From the NCBI GenBank assembly GCA_016748015.1, contig JAAOMT010000518.1, positions 510,603 through 550,891 on the forward strand: DNA of 40,289 nt, in the 5' to 3' direction. Below the pieces are notes generated by a model. The model was not told the DNA's origin. It worked only from the letters and a program-made list of their open reading frames with translations, and searched no databases. This DNA is from Geosiphon pyriformis (Eukaryota; Glomeromycota; Glomeromycetes; Archaeosporales; Geosiphonaceae). The translations under genes and the position numbers were made by a program. Position 1 is the first letter of the stretch; the number at the start of each line of letters is the position of its first letter. This document shows positions 11,273 to 20,719 of this stretch, one piece after another.

Positions 11273-11863
11273 TGCTCATTTTGCAAGAAGAAACTCTTAT
11301 TTATGACTGCATGCAGCACACCAGACAAAGACCCAAGAAACCCCACCCATTACTATTGTAACCATTGTAACAAAGAAAAATATGGTTACCCAGAAAGACA
11401 CAGAAAATGGAACAAGGAACTATGCCTCGTTTGTAGAGAACCATTATCAAGAGAGTGCGACTAGAATAACATACTAGGCAGAAGAGGAACATGTGACACA
11501 ACTTGCCAATACACAATTCTCATCTGTGACTGGGTAAGAGGAGGAATACCATTCGAAGCAGTGTTCAATAGAGCATTAAAAAAACTACAGCACTACTCAC
11601 ATGATAAGAACAAGTTGTACAATACCACACAAACTAAAGTAAAAAAAGAAACCTCTGAAAAAATACGACGTTAGAAAGAGTCAACCGAAGTAGCTGACAA
11701 AGTTGCCAGCTACAACATGTTCGACCCAATGGACAAATTCCAGGACTACTACCAACAACTATGCCCCACTCGACAAGAGCAAGAACAATACCTCATCCAA
11801 ATCAACACTTACCTCTGTAAAAACTGTCTCATTCCATGCCAAAATTAGTGCTGTGAAGAGTGT
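11273..11863 (+). pseudogene. Cysteine-rich linker domain of element B, function unknown
   Basis: The three cysteine clusters seen in A and E are conserved here despite wide divergence elsewhere. Cluster 1: CSFCKKKLLFMTAC followed by THYYCNHC. Cluster 2: CLVCREPLSRECD followed by GTCDTTCQYTI. Cluster 3: CKNCLIPC followed by CCEEC. Between clusters 2 and 3 the NRALKKLQHYSHD stretch matches E's NSALNKLYHYPHD. Position is between protease and dUTPase in the pol frame. In-frame stops occur (RECD*NN, RR*KES, QN*CCEEC). Paired cysteines suggest zinc binding; what it binds or does is unknown. Confidence 0.75.
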
Positions 11864-11995
11864 CAAGATGAAAGAGACTTAGAAAGAAAAATGGAAATTA
11901 AGAATCAGCAGTTTCAAAATCAATCAATAAATTAACAAGACTCATCTGACAGTCCTGAGTCAGAAAAATTTGTAGTCTATACCAACCTAGAATAG

Positions 11996-12649
11996 GTGAC
12001 CGACATCCGATACTTCGACAATAGGCACTTAGAAATAATACCCGAAAGAGTCCATCCAACCAATACCAGATTCAATCTACATTATTTGGAAGACCAATCC
12101 ACAACATTACTACCCAGGAGCATCACCAAAATCGACCTAAAAATAGTGGTTGAAATTCTGCCAGAAATAATGGTTCAAATAGCATCACGATCAAGCCTCG
12201 CAAAAAAAAGAATAAGCGTTCAAGGAGGAGTAATTGACTCTAAATACACTGAAAATTTGATGGTTTTGCTACAGAACAATTTAGAAAAGCCTTATACCAT
12301 TGAATCTAAAGAAAAGATTGCACAAGCAATTTTCCTACCATTGGTAAAAATTGGGAAATTTATGCCAGTGGAAAATCATGAGGAATTGTCACAAACAACA
12401 AGAGGAACTTTTGGTTTTGGATCAACAGAAAAAGGAATTAAAGCAAATTTCACTGAAACAATAGAGGAAAAAGGTGAAGTAATTAAAAATGAGCAGTCCA
12501 TCATGCTCCTATCATATGGAAAATCAGAAATAAGAATAAAAAAGACAATTAAAGAAAAAGACCTAATATTTGAGCCCTACCCAGAAACTTGCCAACAGTT
12601 TCTCATAGGACTTACTAACCTTTTTATTCCAGTTGATAAAGTTCAATGA
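11996..12649 (+). pseudogene. dUTPase domain of element B (catalytically degraded) plus linker
   Basis: The open segment encodes a recognisable but damaged trimeric dUTPase. Motif 1, DAGYDL in E, is NTRFNL. Motif 2 is SRSSLAKKR, with the final Gly lost. Motif 3 is VIDSKYTENL in place of IIDAGYTGDI. The motif 4 region KEKIAQAI is kept, and motif 5 is RGTFGFGSTE. Most changes fit G-to-A transitions. Residues after about 145 form the linker toward reverse transcriptase. The domain sits in the same frame as the downstream polymerase. It presumably once hydrolysed dUTP; loss of the motif 1 and 3 acidic and glycine residues argues against activity now. Confidence 0.88.
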
Positions 12650-12889
12650 ATAAAAATTTCTATCACAAACACCACAGAAGAACCCATCTACATTCCGGAA
12701 GATACCATCATTGGATACCTCAGAACGGAGCTAAAAAACGCATCAACACCACAAGAAATTCTAAATTTCCCAGAAATCATCTTCTACTGTGAACTCACTT
12801 CAATAAATTGGCAACAACTGTTAGAATGCTATCAATTTACACCAGAAGAATTGGCCAAATTAAACATTGGAACAATGGATCCTAACCAA

Positions 12890-14263
12890 CAGCGATAATT
12901 AAAAGCATTAATTTTAAAATACTCTGATATATTTTCATAAAATGGCAAATTTGGAAGAACCAACTTGGTTCAACACCAAATCCCCACTAGAGACGCCAGA
13001 CCTGAAAAACAATGCACTTATCATGTTCCACCAATGGAGCATAATTTTATCAGAGAAGAAGTCCAAAGCATGTTGGAAAAAGAAATAATACAACCATTAA
13101 TAAGCCCATAGTCCTTACCAGTTGTTTTAGTAAAGAAAAAGAATGGAAAAATTAGATTTTGCGTCGACTATCGCAAATTAAACAGCAAAACAACCAAAGA
13201 CTCATACCCAATACCATTAATTGATGAAATCTTCAACGTTTTTGGAGGAGCAAAATGGTTTTCTACACTGAACTTGACCAGTGGGTACTGGCAAGTGAAA
13301 ATGGACCCAAAGGACAGACATAAAACAGCATTTACAACACAAAATGGCAATTATGAGTTCAATGTAATGCCATTTGAATTAACAAATGCTCCCGCGACAT
13401 TCTAAAAACTAATGAACATAATTTACTCCAGAATCCTGTGGCAATTCGTTGTTGTCTACTTGGATGATACAAATGTTTTCTCATTAAAATTCACGGATCA
13501 TCTCCAATATTTACAACAAGTTTTTGAGAGATTAAGACACACTGAACTTAAACTAAATCTAGAAAAATGTTTCTTTGGAAAAAATGAGCTAGCATTTTTA
13601 GAACACATAGTTGAAAAAGATGGAATAAAACCAGATCCATCAAAAATAGACAAAGTGAAAAATTTTCCAGTACCTCAAAACGTTTTAGAAGTTAGAAGCT
13701 TTTTAGGATTCGCATCTTACTACTACTGCTTTGTAGAAAACTTTTTAAACATCACCAAACCCCTTAATTACCTACTATCCAAAAATGTGAAGTTTAAATG
13801 GACTGAAGCACAACAAAAAGCTTTTAAGTACCTTAGACAAAAACTCATTGAATCACCAATAATGATCTATCTGAATTTTAACAAGAAATTCATTTTGGCC
13901 ACAAATGTCTCTAGAACTGGACTTAGAGCCATTCTGTCACAAAAAGATGATAATGAAAAAGAATGTGTAATCACTTATGTCAGCAGAAGTCTCAGTACAG
14001 CAAAACAAAACTAAACAGCACATGAACTTGAATGCTTAGCAGTAGTCTGGAGTTGTGTTTACTTTGACACATATTTACAGTACCAACCCTTTGAGATTAC
14101 CACAGATCATAGAGATCTGGTCTGGTTAAATAACAAGAAAGCACTAAAAAAAAAATACACCAGATGGTCACAAATGTTAATATCATATAATTATATTATC
14201 AAATACAAAGAAGGTACCAAAAATGCTAATGCTGACTGTTTGTCAAGAATGAGACACACATAA
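12890..14263 (+). pseudogene. Reverse transcriptase and RNase H of element B
   Basis: The frame shared with dUTPase continues through KKKNGKIRFCVDYRKLNS, STLNLTSGYWQVKMDP, NAPATF and an intact YLDD (near 13459) to the thumb (FASYYYCFVENF). RNase H follows, ending with ADCLSRMRHT and a TAA at 14261. The longest open piece is 13412-14014. In RNase H the first Asp is changed (LATNVS instead of LATDAS) while TDHRDLVW is kept. Stops replace Gln in ATF*KLM and Tyr in KQN*TAHE, the latter a transversion. The domain copies the RNA and degrades the RNA strand of the hybrid. Confidence 0.92.
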
Positions 14264-14292
14264 AAATCACCAACCTACCCACTACAACAACA

Positions 14293-15672
14293 ATGAACAA
14301 CCACTTTTACAAAAACCTCAGCCAATACTTGGAAACACTACAAATAGACAAAGAAATACCAGTAAAAGAGCTAATTAAGCTCCAAAAATTAGCAAAACAT
14401 TATTTCATCCAAAATCACATACTTTATTACTGGAATTGACAAAATCCAAATAATTCATTAAGAGTTATAACCACGGATGAAAAAAAAACTATCTTATTTA
14501 ACATGCACTCAGATATTCATTCAGGCCACTTTGGAAAAACAGCAACCATCCAACGTGCAACTAGCTGTTACTATTGGCCAAAAATAAGTTCAGACATAAT
14601 CCAATACATAAGAAATTGTGATCCATGCCAACAAAGAGGAGGAGCAAAAACAATGGAATTATTAAGACCAATAAAAGTTGGACAGCCATTTGACAGAATT
14701 GAAATTGATTTAGTTGAATTCTTACCAATAACAACAAGAAACAACCATTATATTGCAGTAGCCATGGACTATCTCACCAAATGGCCAGAAGCTAAAGCTA
14801 TTAAAACAGCTAATGCTATTTCTGTAGCTCAATTTGTACATGAAGACTTAATTTGCTGGCATGGATGTCCACAAAAATTGCTATCAGATCAAGGCACACA
14901 CTTTGTAAACAGCACCTTAAAAGAACTTAGCCAAAAATTTGGAATCAAGCGACCACTGTTATCATCATATCACCCTCAAACAAATAGATTAGTTGAAAAA
15001 TTTAATCACACATTATGCGAATCACTGGCAAAAATTAGTAACAAACATGAAAAAGAATGGGATTTGTTCATATCAGCAATACTATTAACATATAGAATAG
15101 TAAAACAAGATACTACACAATTCACACTGTTTGAACTAATTTATAGAAGAAAAGCCACATTACCAGTTGAACTTACTATCCCAACTTATCCAAGTGACAC
15201 TATCATGGAAGCAACATTCTAGGAAATACTACTTAAAAAAACATACAAATTAATGAGAACTTTAGAAAACAAAAAAAGAAAAGCAGCACAAAATATTGAA
15301 CAATCACAAGAACAACAAAAAGTGAAATATGATAACCAGTTACCAGATAATATAATTAGCTACAAAATTGGAGATAAAATATTGTTGCATTGTACAAATA
15401 TGGAAAAACAGTGGAGTGGAAAATTTGATCACAAGTGGGATGAACCATTTTATATTTACGAAATACTTGGAAATAGAGCATACAAGCTAAGACTAAATGA
15501 TAAAATATTAAGAAAAGCAGCACATGGTAACCAGCTGAAATTATATTACAGTAAACCAGTAATAACAACAAAAACACCCAGAATTGGAACACAATTACCT
15601 TTAATTCTACCAGAACAAATTCCACGAGATTTAGAACCAATAGTTTTAATTGAACATTATTCAAAAAGATAA
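14293..15672 (+). pseudogene. Integrase of element B (separate ORF, catalytic triad kept)
   Basis: The ORF opens at an ATG at 14293, about 30 nt after the RNase H stop and in a different frame. The N-terminal zinc domain has HSDIHSGH and CDPC (HHCC). The core has EIDLV, LLSDQGTHF and NRLVEKFN, giving D, D and E at the expected places. The C-terminal part (15253-15672) contains the GPY/F-like WSGKFDHKWDEPFYIYEI. Two stops interrupt it, near 14438 (WN*QN) and at 15220-15222. The longest open piece is 14503-15222. Integrase joins the cDNA to host DNA. With only two nonsense changes and an intact triad, this is the best preserved integrase of the window. Confidence 0.93.
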
Positions 15673-15722
15673 TTAATCTTAGATCACAGCAAAAATAATT
15701 TAACAACCATAAAAATGCATAC

Positions 15723-16017
15723 AAAAGATTCCAAAATAGCAGTCAAAATTAAAACAATGATACTTATTCCAGAAAACATCAACAATATAACTCAACAATT
15801 AGTTGAAAGCTTACAACATTAAAATCCGATCTGGAAATCACAGTTAATAGTTCCAAAATAACATACATAAAAAGAACAATAAAAAATCCAAAAACAAGAA
15901 AAAAACATAATTTTGAACCATATAATATTACCAAATATAACAACAAATTTATCAGCAAAGTTATTGAAAAATTAGAGATAGCATTGGGCAATACATTAAT
16001 AATAGAAGAAATAGAAA
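15723..16017 (+). repeat. 295-bp duplicate flanking the assembly gap, left copy
   Basis: The stretch is identical by eye to 16038-16332, on the other side of a 20-N gap. Overlapping contig ends that were not merged are the likeliest cause. Confidence 0.85.
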
Positions 16018-16037
16018 NNNNNNNNNNNNNNNNNNNN
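16018..16037. other. Assembly gap (20 N)
   Basis: Twenty undetermined bases lie inside the post-integrase part of element B. They are flanked by an exact direct duplication, so the gap size is probably arbitrary. Confidence 0.98.
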
Positions 16038-16332
16038 AAAAGATTCCAAAATAGCAGTCAAAATTAAAACAATGATACTTATTCCAGAAAACATCAACAA
16101 TATAACTCAACAATTAGTTGAAAGCTTACAACATTAAAATCCGATCTGGAAATCACAGTTAATAGTTCCAAAATAACATACATAAAAAGAACAATAAAAA
16201 ATCCAAAAACAAGAAAAAAACATAATTTTGAACCATATAATATTACCAAATATAACAACAAATTTATCAGCAAAGTTATTGAAAAATTAGAGATAGCATT
16301 GGGCAATACATTAATAATAGAAGAAATAGAAA
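16038..16332 (+). repeat. 295-bp duplicate flanking the assembly gap, right copy
   Basis: Identical to 15723-16017 at an offset of 315 bases. Coding similarity continues only from this copy, consistent with one true copy. Confidence 0.85.
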
Positions 16333-16737
16333 TAAGTAAATTAACACCAAACACATTTAGCAACTTGAAAACAAAATTTCCAATTAATTACTGTTATTAT
16401 TAACTAGGAAAGCACTTGAACATACAAACATTATACTCAAAAGACTCAACTAGAGTGTTTGACAAAACAACTATCCAACTATTAGAACCTTTTATTGAAA
16501 AAACCAACACTATATTCCATTCAAAAACAGTTTACAGAATTTTCAAAGCATTTGAAAACTGTCACAAATTATTGTTGGACCTAACCATAAACATAATAAC
16601 AACCAACAGTATTGGATGACTTACCAACTCGCAATTTCAAGAATTACAACAACAAATTAATAACACAGTATTGAACCACTATAGTAACTTAGAATTTAAT
16701 GAAGAAATTAACTTCGATTTTGATGGAGCTCAATTTT

Positions 16738-16752
16738 AAAAGAAGGGGATAA
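16738..16752 (+). other. Polypurine tract of element B
   Basis: AAAAGAAGGGGATAA directly precedes the 3' LTR start TGTTACAG. This is the position and composition of a plus-strand primer for cDNA synthesis. Confidence 0.8.
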
Positions 16753-17626
16753 TGTTACAGTTTAAGAATTTAGCAAAAAAATCATAAAAATAATACAAAC
16801 TATTCAATTATAATATAGTGCAGTAATAATCTTAGAAAGGTAATGATTAACATAGTAGCAAACACCATCTTGTAATAGTGGCAAGCACCAGTTCACAATA
16901 GCAGCCAATACCAACTGGTGATAGCAGCAAACACCAGATTGAAATATCAAAAAGAAAGTATTACAATGTGTTTTCTCGTAGAATTACAAACATGTATATA
17001 TACAGTAGCTTTAATATTGGAAAAAAACAATCAAGTAATAAAAATCATAACTTATCAAGCAATAGATCCAATTTTATCCAACAAACTTCACTTTAAATCA
17101 TACATTCAAATTAAATATCCCAAGAAACTTTTAAATCAAAAAGAAATGAAAAAGAATATTTAAAACTGAATTATCACAACTCAAAGTATTAAGAAACTTC
17201 CTTGTATTATTTATTGAATGAAACTATCATTCATCAACTAAATCTCTTGGAAGAATAATTCTTGATCAAGATTATTCATGTTGTTACTAATTGATAAAAG
17301 CTTTATTATAAGAATTAGGAAAAGCACTAAAGGCCATTAACATTCTGTGTTTCTAGATTAGAGAAACACATTAGGCAATTGCAAGGATAGCCTTAGAGAA
17401 GACTCCAGACAGTGGGTAGATTTCAGTTCAGTCTCTGAGAAGGAGTACATAAACACACACAACAATCAGGAATTGAAGAATAACTTACATCACAACATTA
17501 AAAAAAAAACCTTTAGTATAACAGTGACATTATCACACAAATAGAATTGAAAAATTCATGAAAGACTGATTGCAATTAAAATGGGATATCAGCAATTAAA
17601 TATAACAAGAAAACCATCCTGTAACA
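16753..17626 (+). repeat. 3' LTR of element B (874 bp)
   Basis: It starts TGTTACAG and ends CCTGTAACA and is followed by ACAT, the target duplication. It is near identical to 7602-8473 apart from scattered substitutions and two private indels (the 22-bp stretch near 16820 is present here, and the 20-bp unit occurs once). Confidence 0.95.
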
Positions 17627-17630
17627 ACAT
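17627..17630. repeat. Target-site duplication (ACAT) of element B, right copy
   Basis: ACAT follows B's 3' LTR and matches 7598-7601. Confidence 0.85.
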
Positions 17631-17647
17631 TTTTTTGAAGAGAAAAG

Positions 17648-17659
17648 CTTTTTTTTATA
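17648..17659 (-). promoter_or_regulatory. TATA box of element A's LTR
   Basis: The minus strand reads TATAAAAAAAAG at the same LTR position where E has TATAAAAG and about 30 nt upstream of the B insertion point. It is a likely pol II promoter element of the LTR. Confidence 0.6.
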
Positions 17660-17729
17660 CAACTTGTTATAATACTAGTCTATGAACTTGCACTTTTTCT
17701 CTTTGCTCAAATTTCAGCGAACTAAAAAT

Positions 17730-17880
17730 ACACTTTGATGAGCTACAAGTTATTTCACTGAACTATTGATTAATTTGGATGAACTATTCATAATTTCGGC
17801 AAATTTTTATAAATTTTGGCGAATTTCATATAAATTTTGACAAATTTTTGTAAATTTCAACGAATTTTAGAATATTACAA
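17730..17880 (-). repeat. Degenerate ~20-bp tandem repeats in A's LTR
   Basis: Repeated units of the type TTYRCCGAAAT followed by an AT-rich spacer, here degraded (TTTCGGCAAATTTTTATAAA and similar), match the better preserved array of E at 33590-33715. They lie upstream of the TATA box, where enhancer repeats are common in LTRs. Confidence 0.65.
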
Positions 17881-18071
17881 AGTTCAGGGTATTGTGTAAT
17901 TTGATCATCTTACTTTCTGTTGTACTAATTGGATTATTAATTGAATCGTGATATGTGATAAATTGATTAAATAATAAGTGATAATTTGAAATGATATTAA
18001 TATACTAATTAATTATAGGGATTATAAGGGTAATTTTATGCTAATTACTAACTAAAATTCTACTGGTAACA

Positions 18072-19150
18072 ATGCTGAACTGATTTTGTAATCTGATAAG
18101 AATGTTAGGGTCACAAAAATATTGCAGAAAGACAAGTTTAAAGGCAGCAAAGTCAGTTGGTTTCTCTGCAAGGCTTTGATACCATAAGTCTGTGGTTCCG
18201 GTCAGAAAGAATAGCAACGCTTAAATGGTTCTATCATTATCCCAATTGTTGATAGTGATGGCTTTCTTGGCTTTCACGATTCATATATATGTGTTATCTT
18301 CTTTACCAGAGAATTTCTCTAATTTGGCAATATTTTGGTAAGCCATGATCTGGTGAGTAGGTGGAGTCTTACTGATTGATGCCAAGAGGTTTGGTGTTTA
18401 CATACTAGAGTGTTCTCCTAGTGCTAATTCTGGTTGTTTCCCTTTGTTAATTTTCTCAATGGACTGAAGGATAGCTGTTTCTTTGGAGGGGGTGGTTGAT
18501 GATTTAGTCAATGGTTGGGTTGGTGGTGGTTCCCACGTCAATGTATTTCTATCTGTTTTGTTAAGTGTTGAGGTGAGATTTTCAAACAATGATCCATATT
18601 CTCCTAATGATTTGGTCCAACTATGTTGATTCCAAGGGTGTGGATTTCCAGGAGTGCGTGGTGTTTCCGACTGAGTTTCCAGAGGTGGATTGAATACAAT
18701 TCTACTTTGGAGTATCTGATAGTATAATGAGATAGTTGAAGAGAAAAACCTTGGTTTTTTGTTGACCATGGACTTGGCTTGGGCAGTTCCAGGGTTGTTG
18801 AATTCGTCTTTGTATTTGTCAAGGTCAGATTCCACTGGTTGTTGTACTTGAGAGAATCGTTTTGCTATGTAATATTTAATGTCTATATTAATTATGCGCA
18901 GAGTTTCAGTGATTGCTTGGGTAGTCGTGGCTGTTGAGTACTCTAATAAGCTTTGATGGATTTGTTCTTGCAGTCTTTCTGTGTTGGTTGCACAGCCTAA
19001 TAAGCAGTCAATTTTTGCATTGATATAGTTACAAAAATTACTTTCTGTGTAAGCAGTTTTTGTTGGTATTCCTAGGTCTTTTTGAAAGTATTAAAATAGT
19101 GCTCTTCCATATGGAGAGTAGTTCTTTTCTACTGTTTTAATAGTCACCAC
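18072..19150 (-). pseudogene. Gag of element F, 3' part cut off by element A
   Basis: On the minus strand, a frame from GTG at 19150 (VVTIKTVEKNYSPYG) matches the gag N-termini of A, B and E in position and pattern. It passes through NYINAKIDCLLG and then the open piece 18398-18835, rich in Pro, Ser and Thr. The capsid core follows (MAYQNIAKLEKFSGKED, TGTTDLWYQSLAEKPTDFAAFK, LIRLQNQF), closely like B's gag, and stops abruptly at 18072 where A's LTR begins. Stops include one near 19093 and one at 18398. The rest of F should lie to the left of the window, beyond A. F is thus an older element into which A inserted. Confidence 0.85.
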
Positions 19151-19199
19151 TTTTGTGTATTTCTGGGGTGCTCTGTCTCTGTGGATTTATAACCTCACA

Positions 19200-19209
19200 A
19201 AGAGCACCA
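19200..19209 (-). other. Primer-binding site of element F
   Basis: The minus strand reads TGGTGCTCTT two bases after the LTR end ATAACA, identical to E's site. It forms one arm of an inverted repeat with 19246-19261. Confidence 0.7.
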
Positions 19210-19261
19210 AATGTTATGGATAAACTTGGTGGGTAATAGAAATAGTAACGTTTGGTGCTCT
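19201..19261. repeat. Inverted repeat covering F's LTR end and primer-binding site
   Basis: Arms 19201-19216 (AGAGCACCAAATGTTA) and 19246-19261 (TAACGTTTGGTGCTCT) are complementary at 15 of 16 positions around a 29-nt loop. One arm contains the primer-binding site and LTR end, the other lies inside the LTR. Confidence 0.8.
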
Positions 19262-19931
19262 CAATTATTAGTAATGTATCTTCCACATAATTCTGTTGGC
19301 TTAGTCTCGATTATCAGTCTCTGAAGGTCTATTTTTGGATGTGAATTTACCTATTGAGTTCTTTGATTATAAGGCACAGAGTTCATTTTTCATTGATTGC
19401 AACGTTTTCTGTAAATGTAAGCTTTTCTTCTCCGAGCTAACAAGCATAGTCATTAGGATCTGGCAGTGTCTTTTTGCCTTTTTGGTAAGCTAACAAGATA
19501 ATATTAATATCCAAAACTTAGGGAGAGTCTCCCTCTTTTATCAGGCTATCATGAAGTCTATTTTCAGACAGTTAATTTTACTATATTGCTGCTCCACAAA
19601 AGAAAATAAGAAAGAAAGAAAAAGAAAGAAAAGAAAAGATAAATTAGTATTGTCAATCACTGTAATCAAGAGTGATTGGTCCAAGTTGTTAATAGTTCAA
19701 GGCAGTTATGCTAAAAACATCTGTTCTGGAATGAAGGTATGAAACAATGGTCAATTCACATAAATTCCACACAGTTCAAGAACATGAATTCATGATTCTG
19801 ATTTCTCAATAATTGATTTATTTCAGAAGATAAATATGGAATATAATAAATAAGAAGGAGGTATGAATATTTGTTTTTTGTCTAGTGGTTTGTATCTATC
19901 TCTGTCTTTTTCTATCTTTTACCACTATTCG

Positions 19932-19939
19932 CTTTTATA
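19932..19939 (-). promoter_or_regulatory. TATA box of element F's LTR
   Basis: TATAAAAG on the minus strand, identical to the box in E's LTR and downstream of the 40-bp repeat array. Confidence 0.55.
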
Positions 19940-20040
19940 CATTTTTTTGGTTTTATAAGATTGCTTCTGATTGTTTTATTATTGCTAACTATTGCTTTGT
20001 TATTTCTGTTATTGCTTTGTTCTTTTACGTTATTACTAGT

Positions 20041-20210
20041 TATCCTATGTTATAACATGTTATCTAGTGTTATTTTGTGTTATCCCATGATGTAACATGT
20101 TATCTTGTACTATTCTAAGTTATAACACATTATTCAACATTATTGCATGCTATCCTAAGTTATAATGCATTATTCAACGTTATTGTATGCTATTCTATGT
20201 TATGTCATGT
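20041..20210 (-). repeat. 40-bp tandem repeats in F's LTR
   Basis: Units beginning TATYCTAAGTTATAA start at 20112, 20152 and 20192, exactly 40 bp apart, with a further diverged unit from 20041 and a shortened 30-bp one between. They sit in the U3 side of the LTR, upstream of the TATA box in F's orientation. Confidence 0.8.
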
Positions 20211-20284
20211 TCTGGTTATGTTTCTTCATAACTTTAGATCAGTTTTTCTACTTGGGTAACAGCAGTCAAAGAAATTTAACAATT

Positions 20285-20570
20285 CTAAAAACCTAGATTT
20301 AAACTTCATTTTAATCAGCTTCAACAGTCTCTTTATCAAATACAACAAAATTATGGCCCTCTTGTATGTTATTATTGTAAATTAACTGAACATTTTTCAA
20401 AAGATTGCAATAATTTTCTTTTACTTCTACCAGTTTTTAGAAATAATAATAATTAAAACAACAGAACTAGTAATAATAATACTTCTAATTAAAGACTTAA
20501 TCATGTTAACATCAATTTTTTTAGAGAAGATCTCTTAGTTGAAACCATTGTTTATTAGCCTTTAAACTGA
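20285..20570 (+). pseudogene. Gag C-terminus of element C with zinc knuckle
   Basis: At 20367-20408 the frame reads CYYCKLTEHFSKDC, a CX2CX4HX4C knuckle, preceded by a Gln-rich stretch (SLYQIQQNYGPLV) and followed by an Asn-rich decayed tail. It is the nucleic-acid binding end of gag. The upstream capsid part is absent because the element starts only at 20262. Confidence 0.75.
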
Positions 20571-20719
20571 TAAACACACTTCTAAAAAATAAGAGTACAA
20601 ACCAATCAGAAGAAAACCTCTTTTTTGCTTTTAACTTAATTAATAATGATTATAATATAGATGAACTAATTATTAACCTTTCTGAATTCAAAAGAAAAAA
20701 AAAGAAAGCCAAATTTGAT

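Larger units (their letters stand above)
15673..16740 (+). pseudogene. Post-integrase coding remnant of element B, not recognised
   Basis: About 1 kb between integrase and 3' LTR still looks like decayed coding sequence. One frame reads ITVNSSKITYIKRTIKNP and, after the gap, VIEKLEIALGNTLIIEEIEI; the open piece 16416-16619 follows (FDKTTIQLLEPFIEKTNTIF). The last residues, EEINFDFDGAQF, end in a stop directly before the polypurine tract. No transmembrane helix or signal peptide is evident, so it does not look like an envelope gene. Element C ends with a similar string before its LTR. The sequence is interrupted by the N gap and its flanking duplication, so the true length is uncertain. Confidence 0.5.
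7602..17626 (+). mobile_element. Ty3/Gypsy element B (dUTPase-bearing), complete with both LTRs
   Basis: B is bounded by LTRs at 7602-8473 and 16753-17626, each starting TGTTA and ending GTAACA, and is flanked by the 4-bp duplication ACAT. Inside are a primer-binding site, gag, protease, cysteine-rich linker, dUTPase, reverse transcriptase, RNase H, a separate integrase ORF, a post-integrase coding region and a polypurine tract. It belongs to the same broad architecture as A and E but is clearly diverged, with a different primer-binding sequence. It is about 10.0 kb, including a probable 315-bp assembly artefact at the N gap. Scattered stops and one frameshift in protease make it non-autonomous, although the polymerase YLDD and the integrase triad look intact. 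Confidence 0.95.
17631..18071 (-). repeat. 5' LTR of element A, upstream piece (U3 side)
   Basis: Continues A's LTR across the B insertion. Matching in reverse complement with E's LTR (33376-33785) includes the TATA region, the degenerate 20-bp repeats and the terminal TGTTACCAG (rc of CTGGTAACA ending at 18071). Immediately beyond 18071 the sequence switches to the gag of element F. Confidence 0.9.
19212..20261 (-). repeat. 5' LTR of element F (about 1050 bp)
   Basis: In plus coordinates it starts TGTTATGG next to the primer-binding site and ends GGGTAACA at 20261; beyond that the sequence is element C. It contains a purine-rich (GAAA)n-like tract at 19600-19640, a TATA box at 19932-19939 (minus) and 40-bp tandem repeats at 20041-20210. 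The 63-codon open frame at 19551-19742 lies within the LTR and looks fortuitous. Confidence 0.8.

Noticed and set aside
16094-16363. Leu/Ile-rich minus-strand frames at 15779-15991 and 16094-16363 that look like membrane proteins
   Set aside because: They are antisense shadows of the AT-rich post-integrase region of B and are duplicated by the assembly artefact.
15673-16740. Envelope gene after integrase of B
   Set aside because: No signal peptide, transmembrane segment or furin-like site can be seen in any frame.
19551-19742. 63-codon Lys-rich open frame
   Set aside because: It lies inside F's LTR over a purine-rich tract and has no similarity to anything else in the window.
20041-20200. 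CRISPR-like array
   Set aside because: The 40-bp units are contiguous without unique spacers and lie in an LTR of a eukaryotic element.
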